Origin: RUG572 sp964386385
GTDB taxonomy: Bacteria; Verrucomicrobiota; Kiritimatiellia; RFP12; UBA1067
DNA: 64,000 nt
NCBI GenBank assembly: GCA_964386385.1
Contig: CAYLRN010000008.1
Location: 62,001 to 126,000 of the forward strand
Direction of reading: 5' to 3'
The position numbers were made by a program, and so were the translations under genes. Within the stretch, counting starts at the first letter, position 1; each line of letters starts with the position of its first letter. The notes beneath the pieces were generated by a model. It saw only the letters and a list, made by a program, of their open reading frames with translations, was not told where the DNA came from and searched no databases. Shown here piece after piece: positions 8,033 to 16,732 of this stretch.

Positions 8033-8701
8033 CTAGCTGCGTCTGCGCATGACGAGTTTGGAAATGGCGACGTAGCCGCCGCCGAGGGCGAGGGCGCCGG
8101 CTATGATCCAGACGAGGTTCGCGTCGATCGCCGCCTTGCCCTTGTGCACGAGCTCGAGGTATGTGATGTCGCCGGCGGAGCGTCCGATCGCGTAGCCGGC
8201 CAGCGCCAGCAGGACGGTCCATATCCCGGCACCGAGCCCGGTGCAGACGGTGAACCTGCCGAGCGGCATCCGGGCGAGTCCGGCGGGGATGGAGATGAGC
8301 TGGCGGATGACGGGGACCAGACGGCAGACGAACGTCGTCGCCGCTCCGTACTTGTTGAACACCTCGCACGAGCGGTCGAGGGCTTCGGGCTTCAGGAAGA
8401 ACCAGCGTCCGTACTTCCGCAGGAACGGCTCGCCGAGTTTTGCGGAGAGGTAGTAGTTGAAGTAGGCTCCGGCGAGAGAGCCCAGAAGGCCGGCCAGGCA
8501 CGAGAGGGCGAGGTCCGTGACGGGCGCGTGGAGCGTGAGCTCTCCGCGGGCGGCGAGGAATCCGGCGGGAATCATGACGATTTCGCTGGGGAAGGGGATG
8601 AAGGAGCTTTCGACTGCCATGAAGAAGAATATGAGCAGATAGCCCCAGACCGGGGCGAAGGCGGCGATGGCGTCGAGATGGGCGGCGAGGGCGTCGAGCA
8701 T
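8033..8701 (-). CDS. DedA family membrane protein
   Basis: 222 residues, typical of DedA/SNARE-associated (VTT domain) proteins, which sit in the inner membrane and have been linked to undecaprenyl-phosphate or phospholipid flipping. Family signatures are present: ESSFIPFPSEIVMIPAGFLAARG, the GSLAGAYFNYYLSAKLGEPFL segment, and the RLVPVIRQLISIPAGLARMPLGRF motif, with several hydrophobic helices. AAGGAAG lies ahead of the ATG at 8701. It is downstream of the PP-loop gene on the same strand (78-base gap), so they may be co-transcribed. Confidence 0.9.
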   Translation of the reverse strand: MLDALAAHLDAIAAFAPVWGYLLIFFFMAVESSFIPFPSEIVMIPAGFLAARGELTLHAPVTDLALSCLAGLLGSLAGAYFNYYLSAKLGEPFLRKYGRWFFLKPEALDRSCEVFNKYGAATTFVCRLVPVIRQLISIPAGLARMPLGRFTVCTGLGAGIWTVLLALAGYAIGRSAGDITYLELVHKGKAAIDANLVWIIAGALALGGGYVAISKLVMRRRS

Positions 8702-8779
8702 GGGATGTGTCTTCCTTGTGTGTGCGTTTTGCCGTGTGCGCTTTTTGCCTTGGGGAGGGCGCGCTGCGTGGCGGATGGG

Positions 8780-9787
8780 CTAGAGGATCTGGAAACGGAG
8801 GTATTCGTCGCGTGAGTAGGGGCGCGGGACGGTCGTTTCCGCGGTGGACGTCCCGGTCGTGGTCTTGACGACGATTTCGCCGTCGAAGCGGTCGAACTTG
8901 CTCCATGCGCATACGATTCCCATGGCGAGGCGGAGGTCCGCCTCCGAGGCGACGCGGGGGAGAAGGGCGGTGGGGCCGGGGACGGACACGGGGGCGACAA
9001 GGACGTCCGACGGAGTGCGGAGGCCTTCGAGCGTCCTGTTGTCGGCGGCGTCGCGTCCGAGAATCACGGACGTCCCGTCGGGAAGACGGAAGCGGCGCGA
9101 CATGTTCAGGAGTTCGACAAGGCGGCGTTCGCGCAGCCCCTCGTGGTCGAGGAGGTCTTTCAGCCGGCGGCCGAATCCCTTTTCCGTCAGCTTGCATCCG
9201 CCGGCGGGCGAAGGGTAGTCCACGAGGCCGTAGCCTTTGGCGAGTTCCATCTGCGCCTCGCGCCGCCGCCCGGAGAGGCCGAGCAGCCTGGAGCGGTCCA
9301 GTTTCCCCTCCGTCTCCGGTATCGTGGGATCGAGCAGGAGGGCGCTCAGTGGGCGGACGAGGCGGCCCTCCATGCCGGAGCATTTGCACACGACGCCGAG
9401 GGACTGCCGGTTCTGTGACATGGGGCGCTGGTTGAGGACTTCGCCGGTGGAGACGAAGTCGAAGCCCATTTCGCGCATCATCTCGCCCGCCCTTGCGATC
9501 ATCCTCGCATGGCAGTCGATGCATGGGTTCATCGCGCCGCCGAAGCCGTGCGGCGGGTTCTCGACGAGTGCGATTTCGTCGTCGGTGAAGTCGACGACGT
9601 GCAACTTCAGCTTCAGGGCCTCGGCGGCCTTTCGCGCGGAGTCGGCGGAGAAGAACGGCGTCTCGAAGACGACGCCCTCCACGTCCGCTCCGGCGTCCCG
9701 CAGGACGCACACGCCGAGCTGTGAATCAAGTCCGCCCGAAACGAGGGCAAGACCGCGGCATTTTTTGGTATAATCCTTCTGTTCCAT
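8780..9787 (-). CDS. PP-loop ATPase, ThiI/MnmA-like tRNA thiolation-type protein
   Basis: 335 residues from ATG 9787. The N-terminus has the PP-loop SGGLDSQLG, which binds ATP in N-type ATP pyrophosphatases. Further motifs are NPCIDCHARM (a CxxC pair), TGEVLNQRPMSQ, LVRPLSA and YPSPAGGCKLTEKGF, a pattern found in a ThiI/MnmA-like family that activates tRNA uridine for sulfur insertion or a related reaction. The C-terminal 120 residues are less conserved. The two cysteines of CIDC and the Cys in GGC are candidate sulfur-relay residues. No ribosome site precedes the ATG; a promoter ends 8 bases before it, suggesting a leaderless mRNA. The precise modification made is not known from sequence. 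Confidence 0.75.
   Translation of the reverse strand: MEQKDYTKKCRGLALVSGGLDSQLGVCVLRDAGADVEGVVFETPFFSADSARKAAEALKLKLHVVDFTDDEIALVENPPHGFGGAMNPCIDCHARMIARAGEMMREMGFDFVSTGEVLNQRPMSQNRQSLGVVCKCSGMEGRLVRPLSALLLDPTIPETEGKLDRSRLLGLSGRRREAQMELAKGYGLVDYPSPAGGCKLTEKGFGRRLKDLLDHEGLRERRLVELLNMSRRFRLPDGTSVILGRDAADNRTLEGLRTPSDVLVAPVSVPGPTALLPRVASEADLRLAMGIVCAWSKFDRFDGEIVVKTTTGTSTAETTVPRPYSRDEYLRFQIL
9766..9774 (+). promoter_or_regulatory. Extended -10 promoter for the 9806 gene and lgt
   Basis: TGGTATAAT (TATAAT at 9769-9774), a perfect extended -10 hexamer preceded by a T-run, 31 bases before the small gene at 9806. No good -35 is seen. It overlaps the 5' end of the oppositely directed PP-loop gene. Confidence 0.55.
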
Positions 9788-9795
9788 TTGCGAAG

Positions 9796-9824
9796 AGTTT
9801 ACACGATGAAATCTGTTTTGGCAA
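9796..9824 (-). promoter_or_regulatory. Promoter of the PP-loop gene, probably leaderless
   Basis: Minus-strand TTGCCA (9819-9824), 17 bases, TAAACT (9796-9801), then only 8 bases to the ATG at 9787. Initiation at the normal distance would start the mRNA at or next to the A of the start codon. The promoter overlaps the start of the divergent gene. Confidence 0.55.
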
Positions 9825-10114
9825 TGATATGTGCGTCGTCGTTTGCGATAAGCCCGATTCCGCATGAGGACGCGCCGCTTGAGCCGTCCATTCAGAACGA
9901 GGTGGACCATGCCGTCGACCTGGCCGAGGGCTGGCTTGCAGTCCACGCCGGCACCAACTCGCCGGCGGGCGGCGACTTCTTCGGCACGAACGGCATGACG
10001 CGGACGGGAATGGCCCTGAAGCTGCTGCGCCTGCAGCGTTCGGGCGGATATTGGACGACGAACACGAACGACGCGCCGACGAAGCTGGCCGTCTCCATCC
10101 TGAAGGGACTTTGA
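9806..10114 (+). CDS. Small hypothetical protein upstream of lgt
   Basis: 102 residues from ATG 9806, with a TTG alternative at 9788. The first 17 residues are hydrophobic (MKSVLAMICASSFAISP), suggesting a signal peptide or signal anchor. The remainder is polar and Gly/Thr/Asn-rich (GGDFFGTNGMTRTGMALKLL) with no recognised domain. It stops 3 bases before lgt starts, so the two are almost certainly co-transcribed from the promoter at 9766. The function is unknown; the codon pattern and tight spacing support it being real. Confidence 0.55.
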   Translation: MKSVLAMICASSFAISPIPHEDAPLEPSIQNEVDHAVDLAEGWLAVHAGTNSPAGGDFFGTNGMTRTGMALKLLRLQRSGGYWTTNTNDAPTKLAVSILKGL

Positions 10115-10117
10115 CAT

Positions 10118-10957
10118 ATGCATCCTGACCTGTTTTCACTAGGGCCGTTCCACGTGAAGACGTACGGCCTCTGCATGGCGCTTGGCTTTCTCGCGGCCTG
10201 GCAGGCGCTGGCGTGGCTCTGCCGGCGCGCGGGACGCAAGACCGAGCCGATGTCCAATCTGCTGATGCTGATGATGGTAAGCGGGGTGGTCGGTTCGCGC
10301 GCCGCGTACGTGATCGAGCACTGGGGCGCGGAGTTCGCGAACCATCCGGAGCGGATCGTCCGCGTCGACCAGGGCGGGCTGATGTTCTACGGCGGGCTGA
10401 TTCTCGCCGTGCTAGTCTTCTTCGCATGGTGCTTCGTGAAGCGCGAGCGGATTCTGCCGCTTGCGGACATGCTCACCGCCGTCATTCCGCTCGGCCACGC
10501 GTTCGGGCGCGTCGGATGCTTCTTCTTCGGCTGCTGCTACGGGCGCGTCTCGTCGTCGCCGTGCGCGGTCTCGTTCCCGCGGGCGTCGCCTGCGTGGTAC
10601 GAGCAGGTGAACGCGGGGATGCTGCCGCCGTCCGCCGCGCGGTCGCTCGCCGTCCTGCCGACGCAGCTCTTCGAGTCCGCCGCCGTGCTCGCGCTCTTCG
10701 CGGCTCTCCTGCTGCTCCATCGCCGCTTCGCGCAGACGCGGGCCGGCCTCGTCTCCGGCTGCTATTTCATCGGCTACGCCTGCATCCGCTTCATGCTGGA
10801 GGTCCTGCGCGGCGACCCGCGCGCCGCCGTCGGCCCGTTTTCGATAAGCCAGACGATTTCGATCGCGCTCCTCTTCCTTGGCGGCGCCCTCGTCCTTCTT
10901 GCGTTCAGGACGAAGCCCGCCCTCCCGCCGCCCGGAAATTCCGCCGCAGCCCGTTGA
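10118..10957 (+). CDS. lgt: Prolipoprotein diacylglyceryl transferase
   Basis: 279 residues with about seven membrane helices. Lgt transfers diacylglycerol from phosphatidylglycerol to the lipobox cysteine of prolipoproteins in the inner membrane. Visible signatures are the N-terminal FHVKTYGLCMALGF, VDQGGLMFYGG near residue 90, and HAFGRVGCFFFGCCYG (residues 127-142), a good form of the Lgt motif in which the common Asn before GCCYG is Phe. The C-terminal RFMLEVLRGDPRA is also typical. It follows the 9806 gene by three bases. A separate promoter for rpsO overlaps its stop codon. Confidence 0.93.
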   Translation: MHPDLFSLGPFHVKTYGLCMALGFLAAWQALAWLCRRAGRKTEPMSNLLMLMMVSGVVGSRAAYVIEHWGAEFANHPERIVRVDQGGLMFYGGLILAVLVFFAWCFVKRERILPLADMLTAVIPLGHAFGRVGCFFFGCCYGRVSSSPCAVSFPRASPAWYEQVNAGMLPPSAARSLAVLPTQLFESAAVLALFAALLLLHRRFAQTRAGLVSGCYFIGYACIRFMLEVLRGDPRAAVGPFSISQTISIALLFLGGALVLLAFRTKPALPPPGNSAAAR

Positions 10958-10982
10958 CGTCTCCCTGCGTTTTTGATATCCT
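10954..10982 (+). promoter_or_regulatory. Promoter of rpsO-pnp
   Basis: TTGACG (10954-10959), 17 bases, TATCCT (10977-10982). It overlaps the lgt stop codon and leaves a leader of about 145 bases before rpsO. In other bacteria S15 regulates its own translation through structure in this leader; that has not been shown here. Confidence 0.55.
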
Positions 10983-11135
10983 ACCCGTCATTCCTGCGAC
11001 CGTCTTAGGAGTTTTCTCCCCGTTGCGGGCGTCCGCCAGTCTCTGCGGATGTTCGGGCTTTGCTTGCGTATGCTTGCATCGGGTGGATTGCGGCCGGTTG
11101 CGGATCAGTCATACAAAACGAAAGTTCGAGCAGAA

Positions 11136-11399
11136 ATGAAGAATATCGACAAAGCGGCCATTCGTTCCGAGTTCCAGCGCCACGATCGCGACACGGGGTC
11201 TTCCGAAGTCCAGATCGCCACGCTCACGAAGAAGATCCAGCTCCTCACCGAACACCTCAAGGCGAACAAGCAGGACAACTCGTCCCGCTACGGCCTCATC
11301 CGCATGGTGAGCAAGCGCCGCAAGCTCCTCAACTATCTCAAGCGCGAAGACGAGGCGAAGTACAGGGAAGTCATCGCGAAGCTCGGCCTCCGCCGCTAA
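11136..11399 (+). CDS. rpsO: 30S ribosomal protein S15
   Basis: 87 residues, normal for uS15, which binds the 16S central domain. Characteristic stretches are HDRDTGSSEVQIATLT, LTEHLKANKQDNSSRYGL and SKRRKLLNYLKRED. The start at ATG 11136 is fixed by homology (MKNIDKAAI); the frame extends upstream without a better start. pnp follows 18 bases later, the classic rpsO-pnp operon. Confidence 0.96.
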   Translation: MKNIDKAAIRSEFQRHDRDTGSSEVQIATLTKKIQLLTEHLKANKQDNSSRYGLIRMVSKRRKLLNYLKREDEAKYREVIAKLGLRR

Positions 11400-11417
11400 C
11401 GCCGGGGAATCAATCCA

Positions 11418-13538
11418 ATGCAGAACGCAAAGCAGTTCAAGGTCGAGATCGCCGGCCAGGATCTCGTCTTCGAGACGGGGCTTCTGGCCCGGCAGGCGGC
11501 CGGCGCGGTGTCGTGCTCCTACGGCGACACGACGGTCTTCACGGCCGTCACGAACACGGACACGCCCCGCGAGGGCATCGACTTCTTCCCGCTCCAGTGC
11601 GAGTACCGCGAGAAGTTCTACGCGGCGGGCAAGTTCCCCGGCGGCTTCTTCAAGCGCGAGGCGCGTCCGTCGAGCAAGGAGATCCTGACGGCGCGCATGT
11701 GCGACCGCCCGATCCGTCCGCTCTTCCCCGACGGCTACTACAACGACGTGCAGGTCAACTCCACGCTCATCCAGTCCGATGGCACGCGCGAGGCCGACTT
11801 CCTGGCGGTCAACGCCTCCTCGGCGGCGCTCCACGTCAGCGACATCCCGTTCATGGGTCCGATCGGCTGCGTCCGCATCGGCCGCGTAGACGGGCAGTGG
11901 GTCATCAACCCCACGCACGAGCAGAAGGCGAAGAGCGACGTGGACCTTCTCTACGCCGGCATCCGCGGCAAGTTCCTGATGATGGAAGGCTCCGCCTCCG
12001 AAGTCTCCGACGAGGACTTCCTTGCGGCGCTCAAGCGCGCACACGAGGAGGTCGAGAAGATCATCGACTGCCAGATCGAGATGCGCCGCGCCCTTGGCAA
12101 GCCGGACAAGGAAATCAAGGACGTCCCGCAGCCCGCCGACAAGATGGACTTCATGCGCCAGGAGGGCGGAGAGGCCCTTGCGGCCGCGCTGCTCATCAAG
12201 GGCAAGCTGGAGCGTCAGGGCAAGGTCGGCGCGATCAAGGAGGACCTTCTCAAGAAGGTCTCCGAGAAGTGGCCGGAGATCGACGCCGTCGGCTTCGTGC
12301 ACCTCTTCGACGCGCTGGAGATCGAGACCGTCCGCAAAAACGTCCTCGAAAAGGGGCTTCGCATCGACGGCCGCGCCCGCGACGAGATTCGCCCGCTCGA
12401 CGCCCAGGTGGGCGTCCTGCCGCGCCTCCACGGCTCGTCCGTCTTCTCCCGCGGCGAGACCCAGTCGTTCGCTACGGTCACGCTCGGCTCGAAGAAGGAC
12501 GCGCAGGAACTGGACTCCGCCACTGGCGGCCCCACCAGCCAGCGCTTCATCCTCCACTACAACTTCCCGCCCTACTGCACCGGCGAAGTCGGCCGCCTCG
12601 GCTCGACGGGCCGCCGCGAAATCGGCCACGGCGCCCTCGCCGAGCGTTCGATCGCGGAGGTGCTGCCGGACGAATTCCCGTATTCGATCCGCGTCGTCTC
12701 CGAGATCATGGGCTCCAACGGCTCCTCGTCGATGGCGTCCGTCTGCAACGGCTGCCTCGCGCTCATGGACGCGGGCGTCCCGCTGAAGCGCACGGTCGCC
12801 GGCATCTCGATCGGCCTCTTCACGAACGACGACCAGTCCCAGAAGGTGCTCGTCACCGACATCCTCGGCGCGGAAGACCACTGCGGCGACATGGACTTCA
12901 AGGTCGCCGGGACGAAGAAGGGCATCACCGGCTTCCAGGTGGACCTCAAGCTCCGCGGCCTCACGTGGGATCTCGTCGAGGGCGCCATCAGGCAGGCCCA
13001 CGACGCCCGTCTGAAGATCATCGACTTCATGGAGTCCGTCATCCCCGCGCCGCGCGAACAGCTCAACAAGTACGCGCCCCGCATGGAGGTCGTGCGCATC
13101 CCCGCCGACAAGATCGGCGCGCTCATCGGCAAGGGCGGCGAGACGATCAAGGGCATCTGCGAGAAGACCGGCGCCCAGATCGACATCGAGGAGGTCGGCA
13201 GCGAGGGCGTCGTCACGATCATGGCCACCTCCGCGGACATGATGGCCGCGGCGAAGACCGAGGTCAGCGCCGTCACGGCCGAGGCCGAGCCCGGCAGGGT
13301 CTACGAGGGCGTCGTCACCGGCATCAAGGAATTCGGCGCGTTCGTCGAAATCCTCCCCGGCAAGGACGGCCTCTGCCACATCTCCGAGCTCAGCGACAAG
13401 CGCGTTCCGAGCGTGGACGCCGTGTGCAAGGTCGGCGACAAGATGCGCGTCAAGTGCATCGGCGTCGACGAGCGCGGCCGCATCAAGCTCAGCCGCAAGG
13501 CCGCGATGGCCGAGGCCGACGCCCAGGCGAACGCCTGA
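11418..13538 (+). CDS. pnp: Polyribonucleotide nucleotidyltransferase (PNPase)
   Basis: 706 residues, full length. PNPase is the trimeric 3'-5' phosphorolytic exoribonuclease of the RNA degradosome. Domain order is standard: first RNase PH domain, alpha-helical linker, second RNase PH domain (GEVGRLGSTGRREIGHGAL, YSIRVVSEIMGSNGSSSMAS), a KH domain (IGALIGKGGETIKGI) and a C-terminal S1 domain (YEGVVTGIKEFGAFVEI, GLCHISELS). It follows rpsO closely and is followed 35 bases later by rhaD. Several internal GC-rich antisense frames are coding shadows. Confidence 0.97.
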   Translation: MQNAKQFKVEIAGQDLVFETGLLARQAAGAVSCSYGDTTVFTAVTNTDTPREGIDFFPLQCEYREKFYAAGKFPGGFFKREARPSSKEILTARMCDRPIRPLFPDGYYNDVQVNSTLIQSDGTREADFLAVNASSAALHVSDIPFMGPIGCVRIGRVDGQWVINPTHEQKAKSDVDLLYAGIRGKFLMMEGSASEVSDEDFLAALKRAHEEVEKIIDCQIEMRRALGKPDKEIKDVPQPADKMDFMRQEGGEALAAALLIKGKLERQGKVGAIKEDLLKKVSEKWPEIDAVGFVHLFDALEIETVRKNVLEKGLRIDGRARDEIRPLDAQVGVLPRLHGSSVFSRGETQSFATVTLGSKKDAQELDSATGGPTSQRFILHYNFPPYCTGEVGRLGSTGRREIGHGALAERSIAEVLPDEFPYSIRVVSEIMGSNGSSSMASVCNGCLALMDAGVPLKRTVAGISIGLFTNDDQSQKVLVTDILGAEDHCGDMDFKVAGTKKGITGFQVDLKLRGLTWDLVEGAIRQAHDARLKIIDFMESVIPAPREQLNKYAPRMEVVRIPADKIGALIGKGGETIKGICEKTGAQIDIEEVGSEGVVTIMATSADMMAAAKTEVSAVTAEAEPGRVYEGVVTGIKEFGAFVEILPGKDGLCHISELSDKRVPSVDAVCKVGDKMRVKCIGVDERGRIKLSRKAAMAEADAQANA

Positions 13539-13573
13539 ACGGCGACTGCGTGAAGCGACAAGGAATCGAAGAC

Positions 13574-14395
13574 ATGAAAATCCTCGAAATGCCCTGCACG
13601 AAGGGCTTCATGCAGCTCGCCCAGGACGGCGTGGACAAGGGCTGGCACGAGATGAACGGCGGCAACCTCAGCTACCGTCTCACGAAGGCCGAGGCCGAGA
13701 ACGTCAAGTCCGAGACGGGCAGCCCTTCCGGCGACTGGATGGACATCTACGAGTCCGTCCCGAAGCTGGCGGGCGAGTTCTTCATGGTCACGCGCACGAC
13801 CGGCTACATGCGCAACGTGATGCGCAATCCGGAAAATGCATTCGGAATCGTCGAAATCGACGGGACCGGCACGAAGTTCCGCATCTGGTGGGGACTTGAC
13901 AACGGCGGTCGCCCGACGAGCGAGTTCCCCAGCCATCTCAAGAACCACGAGGTCAAGCTGGAGCTGACCGGCGGCGAGCATCGCGTGATCTACCACGCGC
14001 ATCCCGTCAACCTCATCGCCCTCACGTTCACGCTGCCGCCCACGGACAAGGCGTTCACCCGCGCCCTCTGGGAAGTGATGACGGAATGCCCCGTCATATT
14101 TCCGGAAGGGGTCGGCGTCGTGCCGTGGATGGTGCCGGGCAAGGGACCGATCGCGACGGCGACGTCCGCGCTCATGCGCGAGTACAACATCGTCGTGTGG
14201 TGCGCCCACGGACTGTTCGTATCCGGCAGGGACTTCGACCGCTGCTTCGGCCTGATGGACACCGTCGAGAAGGCCGCGCAGATCCGCCTGATCGCCCAGG
14301 CCTCCGGCCAGATGGCGAAAAGTCCGATCCAGGACGACCAGCTGCGCCAGATCGCCCGCGACTTCGGCTTCACGCTGAATCCGAAGTTCCTGTAG
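13574..14395 (+). CDS. rhaD: Rhamnulose-1-phosphate aldolase
   Basis: 273 residues, start ATG 13574 after AAGGAATCG. RhaD splits L-rhamnulose-1-phosphate into dihydroxyacetone phosphate and L-lactaldehyde. It belongs to the class II aldolase family; the zinc ligands align at the same positions as in E. coli RhaD: His141 and His143 in YHAHPVN and His212 in CAHGLF, with catalytic Glu117 in TSEFP. It lies 35 bases after pnp, an odd neighbour, and is followed by a strong terminator. No other rhamnose genes (kinase, isomerase, transporter) are adjacent, so the pathway must be completed elsewhere. Confidence 0.9.
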   Translation: MKILEMPCTKGFMQLAQDGVDKGWHEMNGGNLSYRLTKAEAENVKSETGSPSGDWMDIYESVPKLAGEFFMVTRTTGYMRNVMRNPENAFGIVEIDGTGTKFRIWWGLDNGGRPTSEFPSHLKNHEVKLELTGGEHRVIYHAHPVNLIALTFTLPPTDKAFTRALWEVMTECPVIFPEGVGVVPWMVPGKGPIATATSALMREYNIVVWCAHGLFVSGRDFDRCFGLMDTVEKAAQIRLIAQASGQMAKSPIQDDQLRQIARDFGFTLNPKFL

Positions 14396-14417
14396 CGGAC
14401 CGCGGCGTCCAATGCGA

Positions 14418-14455
14418 AGACCCGTGCGCGATTTCGCGCGCGGGTCTTTCTTTGG
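14418..14455 (+). terminator. Rho-independent terminator after rhaD
   Basis: AGACCCGTGCGCG (14418-14430) pairs with CGCGCGGGTCT (14437-14447) with one bulge, followed by TTCTTT. It closes the pnp-rhaD transcript. Confidence 0.85.
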
Positions 14456-14478
14456 ATTCCCCCGCCGACGTGATTTTA

Positions 14479-14487
14479 TGGTAAAAT
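14479..14487 (+). promoter_or_regulatory. Extended -10 promoter of the glycosidase operon
   Basis: TGGTAAAAT (TAAAAT 14482-14487), preceded by GATTTTA, 25 bases before the ATG pair at 14513. No clear -35 at 17 bases. The same TGGTA core recurs at other promoters in the window. Confidence 0.5.
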
Positions 14488-14512
14488 CCCTTCAGTACAA
14501 CTGAAAGGCTAG

Positions 14513-16732
14513 ATGATGCATAGACTGCTTGCGCTTGTTTGTTCGCTTTCGGCGGCCGCCGCCCTGGCAGACTTCTCCTTCACCTCCGGCGAATGGGACG
14601 TCTCGTTCAGCCAGAAGGACGCCGTTCTTTCGCTTTCGCACCGCGCGTCCGGGACGTCCGTCTCCGGCGTCCTTTCCTTCACGGGACCATCCCGCGCCAC
14701 CGCGGCCGACGCCGCCCCCGGCGAGAAGTGGCGCATCGAGGAGCCGCGCGACGGGGCGAAGCGCCGTCTGGCGATCGTCGACACGCAGAACGACGCCCAG
14801 GGCTACGTCACGTTCCCGTCGAACGGCGGCAAGGTCGCGCTGTACGTCTACCATCGCACCGCACTGGCGTACCGGGGCGAACTGAAGTTCGCCGGCGCCG
14901 TGCGCGGACGCGGCGACGCCTTTCTGGCGCGGACGCGCCCCGTCGCGGGCGAGCGCGTGCTGCAGCTGTCCTCCGGCGACGCCGAGTCCGCACACAACGA
15001 CACCCTCTTCTCCCCTGCGAACGACGAGGCTCTGCAGATGTCCGCCGGCCATCTCCGCATCGGCCACGCAGATGAAAAGGGCTTCCGCCCGTTCGAGATG
15101 TCCGGCCGCATCACGGAGGCCGCCGAGGCGGAGTTCGCCTTCAACGTCGAGCGCGACTACTACCGCAATCGCTGGGTCCCGTACTACGCGCCGATCGACC
15201 GGACGCGCAGCCCCAAGGCCCCTACCGGCTGGATGAGCTGGAACATCTACTTCGACAAGGCCGGGTCGAAGGAGAACCTCGCCGAGGCCCGCCTCGGCGC
15301 AAAGTACCTCAAGCCGTTCGGCCTTGAGTTCTGGTCGATCGAGAGCTGGCAGGAAAACTCCGGCGAACTGCCCGTCTCCAAGTTCTACAACATGAACCTC
15401 GAAAACCATCCGGAGCAGTTCCCGGAGGGCATGAAATGGCTGGCCGGCGAAATCCGCAAACTCGGCTTCCGCCCAGGCCTCTGGATGGCGCCCTTCGGCA
15501 CCGGAAGCACGAACTTCTACAAGGCGCATCGCGACTGGTTCCTGCACGACAAGTCCGGCCGCCCGATGGGCTGCTGGAACGGACGCTTCACGCTCGACCC
15601 CACGGTCGTCGAGGCGCGCGACCATCTGCGCCGCATCTTCGACGTCGCCTCACATGACTGGGGATACGAGTTCTTCAAGATCGACGGCATGAGCGGACGC
15701 GGCGCGGGCTACTGCGCCCACATGTACGAGCGCCCCGACGTCCGCGCGCGCTTCCGCGACCCGTCCTGCCCCAACCCCTTTGAACTCTGCGTCAAGGCGT
15801 TCCGCGACGGCATCGGCCCCGACCGCACCTTCCTCGCCTGCCAGGGTCACTTCACCGGCGCCGAGGCCGCATACGCCGACGCCTCGCGCACAGGCGCCGA
15901 CATCGTCCATCCGAACAAGCCCGTCAAGTGGTCCAACCTCATGCTCCAGGCGCGCTGCACGATCAACCAGGTCTTCGCGCACAACGTCGTCTTCTGGTCC
16001 GACCCCGACTGCATGATGATAAGCGACAAGGCCCTCGCGGACGAGCAGGCGCGCGTGGAGGCGACGATCGTCGCGCTCCCCGGCCAGCAGATGTTCGCGG
16101 GCGACAAGCTGGGCGAACTCGCGCCGCGCCGCATCAGGATGCTCCAGCAGGCGCTCCCCGTCTGCGACGTGCGCCCCGGCTCGCTCTACCCTCAGTTCGG
16201 GCATCTCCCCGTCTGGAACCTCCACGTCCGCCGTCCGTTCGGCGACTGGCACGTCGTCGCGCTCTTCAACTGGACGGACGCCCCCGCGGAAGTCGGCTTC
16301 GACTGGGGCGAGATCGGCGAGAGCGCCGACCGCGCGTTCGCCTGCTGGGAGTTCTGGACCGAGACGTGGCAGGGCGTCAACCGAGGGAAGCTCGCCCTCC
16401 AGCTTCCCCCGCGCAGCGTCCGCCTCGTCGCCATGCAGCCGGCGGCGGAGCGTCCGCACTTCCTCACGAGCGACCGCCACATGCTCCAGGGCGCGGTGGA
16501 GCTGAAGGACCAGTCCTGGCGCGATGGCGTCCTTTCCGCGACGCTTGAGGTGATTGGCGGCTTCCCGATGACGGCGCGCTTCGCCGTCCCGGAGGGCTTC
16601 GACCTTTCCAGGATTTCCACGCCTGACGGCGTGACGGCCACGCACCGCTTCGAGTGCGGCGGCAGGATTCTCGCCGTCACCCTCGCGTCGGACGTGACGA
16701 AGAACGCAGAAACAAGATTGGAGTTCAAGTGA
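14513..16732 (+). CDS. Secreted alpha-galactosidase-like glycoside hydrolase (GH36/GH31 clan)
   Basis: 739 residues, start ATG 14513 (14516 also possible). A signal peptide (HRLLALVCSLSAAAALA) points to periplasmic or outer-membrane location. After an N-terminal beta-sandwich the barrel begins at GWMSWNIYFDKAGS; EFFKIDGMSG (near residue 388) has the K-x-D arrangement that carries the catalytic nucleophile in clan GH-D, and VVFWSDPDCM lies near residue 495. A C-terminal beta domain starts near residue 555. The family hydrolyses alpha-galactosides and related alpha-linked sugars; the exact linkage is not predictable. The stop overlaps the GTG start of the next gene, indicating translational coupling. 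Confidence 0.8.
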   Translation: MMHRLLALVCSLSAAAALADFSFTSGEWDVSFSQKDAVLSLSHRASGTSVSGVLSFTGPSRATAADAAPGEKWRIEEPRDGAKRRLAIVDTQNDAQGYVTFPSNGGKVALYVYHRTALAYRGELKFAGAVRGRGDAFLARTRPVAGERVLQLSSGDAESAHNDTLFSPANDEALQMSAGHLRIGHADEKGFRPFEMSGRITEAAEAEFAFNVERDYYRNRWVPYYAPIDRTRSPKAPTGWMSWNIYFDKAGSKENLAEARLGAKYLKPFGLEFWSIESWQENSGELPVSKFYNMNLENHPEQFPEGMKWLAGEIRKLGFRPGLWMAPFGTGSTNFYKAHRDWFLHDKSGRPMGCWNGRFTLDPTVVEARDHLRRIFDVASHDWGYEFFKIDGMSGRGAGYCAHMYERPDVRARFRDPSCPNPFELCVKAFRDGIGPDRTFLACQGHFTGAEAAYADASRTGADIVHPNKPVKWSNLMLQARCTINQVFAHNVVFWSDPDCMMISDKALADEQARVEATIVALPGQQMFAGDKLGELAPRRIRMLQQALPVCDVRPGSLYPQFGHLPVWNLHVRRPFGDWHVVALFNWTDAPAEVGFDWGEIGESADRAFACWEFWTETWQGVNRGKLALQLPPRSVRLVAMQPAAERPHFLTSDRHMLQGAVELKDQSWRDGVLSATLEVIGGFPMTARFAVPEGFDLSRISTPDGVTATHRFECGGRILAVTLASDVTKNAETRLEFK

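Noticed and set aside
11109..13379. 756-codon frame antisense to pnp
   Set aside because: It is the GC-rich shadow of an unmistakable PNPase gene, with no start signal and low-complexity composition.
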